DNA from: Paragordius varius
Lineage: Eukaryota > Nematomorpha
Assembly (NCBI GenBank): GCA_964247055.1
Contig: OZ176055.1
Coordinates: 8,246,001 to 8,310,000, forward strand
Reading direction: 5' to 3'
Length of the DNA: 64,000 bases
The notes beneath the pieces were generated by a model, which saw nothing but the letters and a program-made list of their open reading frames with translations, searched no databases and was not told the DNA's origin. The number at the start of each line of letters is the position of its first letter. Positions within the stretch are counted from its first letter, which is position 1. Both the position numbers and the translations under genes were made by a program. Shown here in pieces: positions 58,758 to 64,000 of this stretch.

Positions 58758-61700
58758 ATGGGATGTCAGCAATCATCATCGGTTGACAAAAACAATATTC
58801 CTTCAAATATCCTCACGACAAAAAAGAAGACAGTTGAAAATCTTGAACAAGAAAATAATAATGCATCTTCTGTCTTAGGGGGGACCAAAGGAGGAAACCA
58901 AAATGATTTTACACGAGCACATGCTCACCCTACATCAATTACCAATGCAAATTACAACAATGTTGCTAAAAACTCATTGGATCATGATGGTCACCCGAAA
59001 CCAGAAATAAGTATATTATTATTTAATAGTAAGTAATTTTATGTTGCTATTTTTTGGATTTTTTCTTTTAACGTTTGTAGTTTTGGGGGCGTGTGGGTAA
59101 AATTAAATTTAACGTAGTTTTAACTACGGATGCTTATTAATTGTTAAGATATGCTTTTACAAATAAAAATGTTTTGTAAACACCCCACTTTTGAAGTAGT
59201 TTTAACTCCCAGAGAAATTTAAAATTTTACAAATTTAAGGTATTAAAATATGCCTTCTTTAGCCTTTTCTACAAAAAAATGTTTTAAAAAAATATAAAAT
59301 TGTAAAAATCCTTATCTTTAACTTTTTTTTTCTATGATTTTTTTAAATCGCTCAACAGTCAAAATGTATATTATGGTTGAAAATGTAAATATATAACTTC
59401 AAAAAGCTCCAGGTTACATTTTAAAACTTTATATTTTTTAATTTAAATCTCAGCTGTTCGTTTCAATCGGGTTTTTGAGCTCTCCCAATTTTAGACCCAA
59501 GAAACCACAAAACTGTATAAAATAAAGGATTTTTTATCTTATACATCTGAACAATAAGTCATAATTATATTTTAATTAAAATAACTTTCAAATCGTTTAT
59601 TATGAAATTGAAACTCTTGATTATAAAAATACCCCTATGTGTAAACTAGTACAAACAGTGAAATGGTAATGATGTGATAGATTACTCTGTGAGGACTTTT
59701 AATTTAAAATACACTAGTCATTGAACGGTAAACTTTAAAATTTTAAGCATAGTAACAATTAAAATCGTTTTTTCGGCTCCAAGTCAATCATTTCATGCTG
59801 GTATTGACCTTCTTAATTTTTTTTAAAAAATTCGGATAAACTCAGCCCCCGTTTCAAAGAATTCATTGGTCAAAAAATTTAGGTTTCAATTTCTTTTTTA
59901 TGCGAAAAAATTGGTTATGGGCGGTTTTTGTTTGGTTTTATTTTGGCAAAATCAGTCAAAAAAATTATAGTATAAGCCGCGGAAAATTAATGTATGCCAC
60001 TTTTTTTAAAATAATTGAAAATATATTTATCTTCAAATAAAATAGAAAACACTTTTAATAAATAAGGTTATCATTGTTTTGAAAATATAAAACTCCGTTT
60101 TTAATATTTTTTAATTAAAGGTTTTATGTTATTCCGGTTCCACAAAACGACTCCGGTTTCAATCCACCATTGTTTTCATAAAATTATATTTTTCCTTTAA
60201 AGAAGCATTTTTTACAACATGTTCAAACAAATTTGGGTGCATACTAATGTCTACTTCTTTTGTGATAATATCTGCTTTTGATGAAAAAAAATTGCATTTG
60301 AATAAAGGTGTTGTTAAATTAAAATTAGGTAAACCAATTATATTTACATTAAGCCATTGATAAAATTTAAAACTTACTTTGTTTGTAATTGGCAAAATGT
60401 ACATTAACAAGGGCTATCCATTTCAGTGTTTAAATTGGCTAAATGTGAGTTTACAAGTCTCTTAGCTTGTATGAAATATTTTTACTATTATTTGTTACAT
60501 ATAAAAACACTGATTTATGTTTAACTAAAAAATGAAAAATCTTATGCATGCTAAATGACTTGTAAATATAAAATGCTCTTTTCAATTAAAACTCCGTAAT
60601 CAATAAAAGAATTATTATACAGTGTTGCTAAATGCATCAGCAGTTTTTTTCAAGCAGAAAATTGGAACTCACTTGCTTTTTCAAACATTTGATATAGTGA
60701 AAAAGTAATTTATTTAATGTAAGGTAAGGGATTAGAAGGTATTTTCTGTTCTGATAAAAAAACATTAAGTAATCTTTTTTTGATTATACAAGCTAACCTA
60801 ACAAAGTAAAATTTCAAGGTTTGTATAAAGTATTAAACATGTTATTTAGAGCTTTAAATACTTTAAATTATTTTTTATTAGATACAAAAACTTGGTTGCA
60901 AAGGGGTTCGATAAAATTCTATTTTAGATGTACAATATATCCATTCAAACCATTTCCAATGATCTGTTATGGAAATTCATTAATTATAAATTTTGGTGTT
61001 TTTAACTTTTATATTTGGCTAGTTAGCAATAATTTGTTGACCATATTTTCTACTGTTTTATATAAATAAATATAAAGAAGCCTCTTTTATGTATGTTTTT
61101 TCTCAAATAATTGTCTCTAGAGTTATTTTATTAGTTTCCACAAAATATTGTGCTAACACCATTACAGTTACCATTTCAACCAGCTTTCCACCTTTATCAT
61201 CTAAAAATGCAGATAAGTCAGAAATAAAGGTCAATAACTCAATTTGCCGTTGAAAAGTTGAAAACAGTAATAAGTGCTCAACCAGTTTATGCCTCGATTG
61301 AAACTATTTAAAGAGCTAAACCAAGGCGGAATTGGCGCCTATCATTGATAACTTTTTTGCACATAAGGAATTTTATTTTAAACCAACCTTAAAAATTTAT
61401 TTACTTAATTAGATTTAAAAGTATATATTACGATTTATTAGAATTTGATACTTGATACTAACTTTTACAAGGTTATCTAATAATCTATAGACGTATACAA
61501 CATACCAATGAAACTAGATAATAAGATTAAAAAGTCATAGATTTTTTTAAATATGACACCATGCATTTTCAAGCTAACTACTAAATAATAATAATAATTA
61601 ATATTCAAACTACAAAATCTATTTATAATTCACTTTAATCCTATTACTATATAGCAATATCTAACTTCAAGGACCATTTTGCCTTTATTTGGTGGTGGCG

Positions 61701-63263
61701 ATTTATAATATATGATATTTGATTGTACAAATATCATATATTGCTATTTTAATTTAAAAAATGTATTGCTTTTGAAGAGATTAACCTCTGTACATTCAAT
61801 TAATTAAATTTTTGGCCGACAACACAACTTTAAATATATCGTAAAAAATTATTAAAACATTAATAAACGGGCTTTGCCTGGGTATTGTACTCCTCTGCAC
61901 CGCTAAATATTTTCACCGATTAACAAATAATTTACTTAAAATTTACAGTTGATTTTTATTAAAATATCTTTTACGACTCCCATAATTAAGTTTTCCATTT
62001 TAGGGCAGCTTTGATATTTGAAATTCGTCAAAATTTACACAACATTTTTATGATATATAATATTTTTGATACATATATATAGGTATAAAATCGGCCATTT
62101 TAATTCAAAGATGGTACAGACGTTACTTAGCTCGACTGGAAGCACGGCGAAGGTATACGTGGAAAATATTTCAAAGCCTTGAATACGAAGGAGAAAATGA
62201 CCAACTTAAGGTTAAGTTAGTGTTTTAAATTAAAATATTATCCATGATTTGATGGTATTTCGCATTTTATTATAAATATAATATTGGTTTTTAATGCGAT
62301 TATAAATTAAAATACCAATATTTAATAAAAACCAAAATTTATTATTTTCCTCTTTAGCTTTATCAATTTTTCAAAGATGTTTTGGAACAAGAACCATTGC
62401 TACAAACCTACTCAAAATCTACGGGCAATCCCTTCACCGACACTATAAGGCAAAAATTAGGTATTGCAATCATTTAATTTTAACACCAGTAACTTTTATC
62501 TCTGAGAATAATAACTTAAAATTAGTAAGACACTAAAATATGTTGAGTTATATTTTTGGTTATCATCTAACTTTTACGATTTTTAAAGATATATATATAT
62601 TTATCTTTTTTATTTTAGGCCAAAAGTATCCTCCATTCACTGAAAATGAAACAGATTTCGAAATTAGCACGAATCCCGAAAGTTGCCCAGTTGAAAAATC
62701 GTACAAAGGGCCTCATGTTACTTTTCCTCTCACCCTGATAGATGTTAAGAAATTAATCGATGCCTTTAAACATGATAAGGTAAATTTCAAACTTATAAGG
62801 TCTTAATATCAAAAATTATTTTATTTTTCTAATATTGTTGGTCTTAGGTGCTACATGCTCATTACGTGCTAAAAATCTTACACATTGCCAGAAATTTGTT
62901 AAAATCTTACCCAAATATTCGATTAGCTGAAACTTCCATTTCCAATAAAGTAACGGTTTGCGGAGACTTCCATGGAAAACTCGAGGATATACTTGTAGTT
63001 TTTAACAAAGTTAGCATTTTAAAATTTACAAATTTGGTGGTCAGTTCGCTTTATATAAAGATAATTTTCATAATAAATTACAAAAAATATAATTAGAATG
63101 GGTTTCCATCCAGTCAAAACCCTTACGTTTTCAATGGAGATTATGTGGATCGCGGTAAACATTCTATTGAAGTTGTACTCTTAATGATGTGCTATTTCAT
63201 ACTTTACCCAGATTCTGTTTACCTTAATCGAGGGAATCATGAAGACTGTTTAGTCAATTTAAG
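58758..63263 (+). CDS. PPEF: Serine/threonine phosphatase with IQ motif (PPEF/rdgC family), 5' part
   Basis: Exons: 58758-59028, 62083-62210, 62358-62460, 62619-62779, 62848-63009, 63097-63263, about 330 codons in agreeing phases. It starts [12 protein letters not shown]; Gly2-Cys3 suggests myristoylation and palmitoylation, as in PPEF proteins. A Ser/Asn-rich segment precedes the IQ motif [19 protein letters not shown] (calmodulin binding). The phosphatase domain has its metal-site motifs [27 protein letters not shown] and LNRGNHEDC. The rest of the catalytic domain and the EF-hands must lie beyond the window: the last exon ends in an open phase (AG/gtaatat) and no further exon was seen. The family dephosphorylates proteins in sensory neurons under calcium control; rdgC acts on rhodopsin in flies. 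Intron 1 is 3 kb. Confidence 0.92.
59225..59640. repeat. Dispersed repeat R3, copy 3 (PPEF intron 1)
   Basis: Shares TATGCCTTCTTTAGCCTTTT, TGTATATTATGGTTG, TCAGCTGTTCGTTTCAATCG and GAGCTCTCCCAATTTTAGAC with the copies at 3.4 and 41.4 kb. Confidence 0.6.
60159..61325 (-). pseudogene. Unidentified coding-like remnant nested in PPEF intron 1
   Basis: The reverse strand carries an open stretch at about 61290-61120 with good protein character ([53 protein letters not shown]), then shorter broken pieces ([13 protein letters not shown]), and an 83-codon frame at 60410-60159 ([40 protein letters not shown]). No splice-consistent joining was found and I do not recognise the family. It may be a dead transposon or a retrocopied gene. 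Confidence 0.35.
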
Positions 63264-63284
63264 GTAATATATATTATATATACA

Positions 63285-63360
63285 GCAATCGAAATTATGC
63301 AGACAAAACGGAAACTATAAATAATTTTTTTAAAAGACAACCATAACTTTTTAAACCGTA
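63285..63360 (+). repeat. DR1 copy after PPEF exon 6
   Basis: ATATACAGCAATCGAAATTA, GCAGACAAAACGGAAACTAT, AAAAGACAACCATAACTTTT and TAAACCG match the family order. Confidence 0.65.
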
Positions 63361-63533
63361 ATCCGTATAATTTCAATTTATACTATATATATATCTTTAC
63401 TAAGCTAAGGTTTGATCTATTTATTCGATCGACTGCTTTATGGGCAAAGTTATCCATGAATGCTGCACATATGAATGATATAAATTAATATCAAAATTAT
63501 AGTTGTAAAATCAGTCAAAATTTCCTGTTAAAA

Positions 63534-64000
63534 GGCAAAAATTTAAGTCGTGCGTTTTTTTATATTGGCTGCTGGGTAGGGGGATACCCGCTAAAAACTA
63601 ACCCGTCATATCGAAAGCGTGCCTTTGGTGCTAAATTTCGGAAAACCTATCAGGCTATATGAGTTCAATAGCTGCTTAAAATATTACCCGTAACAAGGCA
63701 AAAATTTAGGTAGTCCGTTTTTTAAGCCGTTAATTAGGCCCTTCACGCCCTGAAAAATGCGCGACCATGGAATTATTTTTCAGTTTTGTGTCAATTTTTC
63801 CAAAAACTAATGAGGGCATATGAAATCAATCATAATTCCAGGTATTCTCCGTAAAAAGGTAAAAATTTAAATCAAGCGCTTTTTTTGTATCAGCCTCTGG
63901 ATAAGGAATACCCGCCTAAAACTGCGCTACCATATCGAAATTGCCTTGTTTAAATTGAAAACTTATCAGGTCACATAAGTTGAATAAGGGCCTGAAATTT
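63534..64000 (+). repeat. Diverged tandem repeat, about 160-bp period, reaching the window end
   Basis: Three units begin AAAAGGCAAAAATTTAAGTC (about 63533), AACAAGGCAAAAATTTAGGT (about 63693) and AAAAAGGTAAAAATTTAAAT (about 63855). Each continues with a TCGTGCGTTTTTTT-like T-run, then TATCGAAA..GC (CCATGGAATT-like in unit 2), then an AAAACCTATCAGGC-like block. They are moderately diverged and continue beyond the window. It lies in a PPEF intron. Confidence 0.65.

Overview
The window is nuclear DNA of an animal. It is very AT-rich. Coding sequence is cut into small exons by GT-AG introns, many of them only 22-50 bases. The families present (annexin, multi-Kunitz, SEA/EGF/LDL-receptor-A, PPEF phosphatase, COA7) point to Metazoa. 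Introns of 22, 22, 27, 29 and 33 bases suggest a lineage with extreme intron shortening, such as a parasitic or otherwise reduced invertebrate (dicyemid, orthonectid, flatworm or myxozoan-like); the exact group is inference. Only about one fifth of the window is genic. The rest is transposons, dispersed repeats and one 12-kb satellite array. All gene models were built by hand by joining exons whose phases agree and whose translations match a family. No RNA genes, CRISPR arrays or bacterial features were seen.

Layout. 1.1-8.2 kb (minus): a 19-exon divergent annexin-like gene with a Ser/Thr/Asn-rich N-terminus and a mariner relic in intron 1. 9.2-12.6 kb: a decayed hAT element with a second, inverted relic inside it. 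13.1-25.1 kb: about 103 copies of a 114-bp satellite, amplified in nested blocks. 26.1-29.6 kb (minus): a complete 9-exon AUH/ECHDC2-type enoyl-CoA hydratase gene. 30.0-32.0 kb: a 2.05-kb element with about 740-bp terminal inverted repeats and an intact three-exon Myb/SANT-like gene. 33.4-34.3 kb: MITEs. 34.8-35.6 kb (minus): an unidentified gene. 36.4-37.1 kb (plus): an astacin-like 5' part broken by one in-frame stop. 39.6-40.4 kb (minus): a complete COA7 gene with two 22-base introns. 42.6-47.1 kb: a decayed Ty3/gypsy LTR retrotransposon with a perfect 5-bp target duplication, nested in another repeat. 50-54 kb (plus): a secreted five-Kunitz gene followed by two extra Kunitz-type exons. 54.5-56.9 kb (plus): a SEA-EGF-LDLa-LDLa gene. 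58.8-63.3 kb (plus): the 5' two thirds of a PPEF/rdgC phosphatase gene, running out of the window.

The genes do not form one pathway. The extracellular genes at 50-57 kb stand together and are built from phase-1 modules. The mitochondrial genes (hydratase, COA7) and the signalling genes (annexin, PPEF) are independent housekeeping or regulatory loci.
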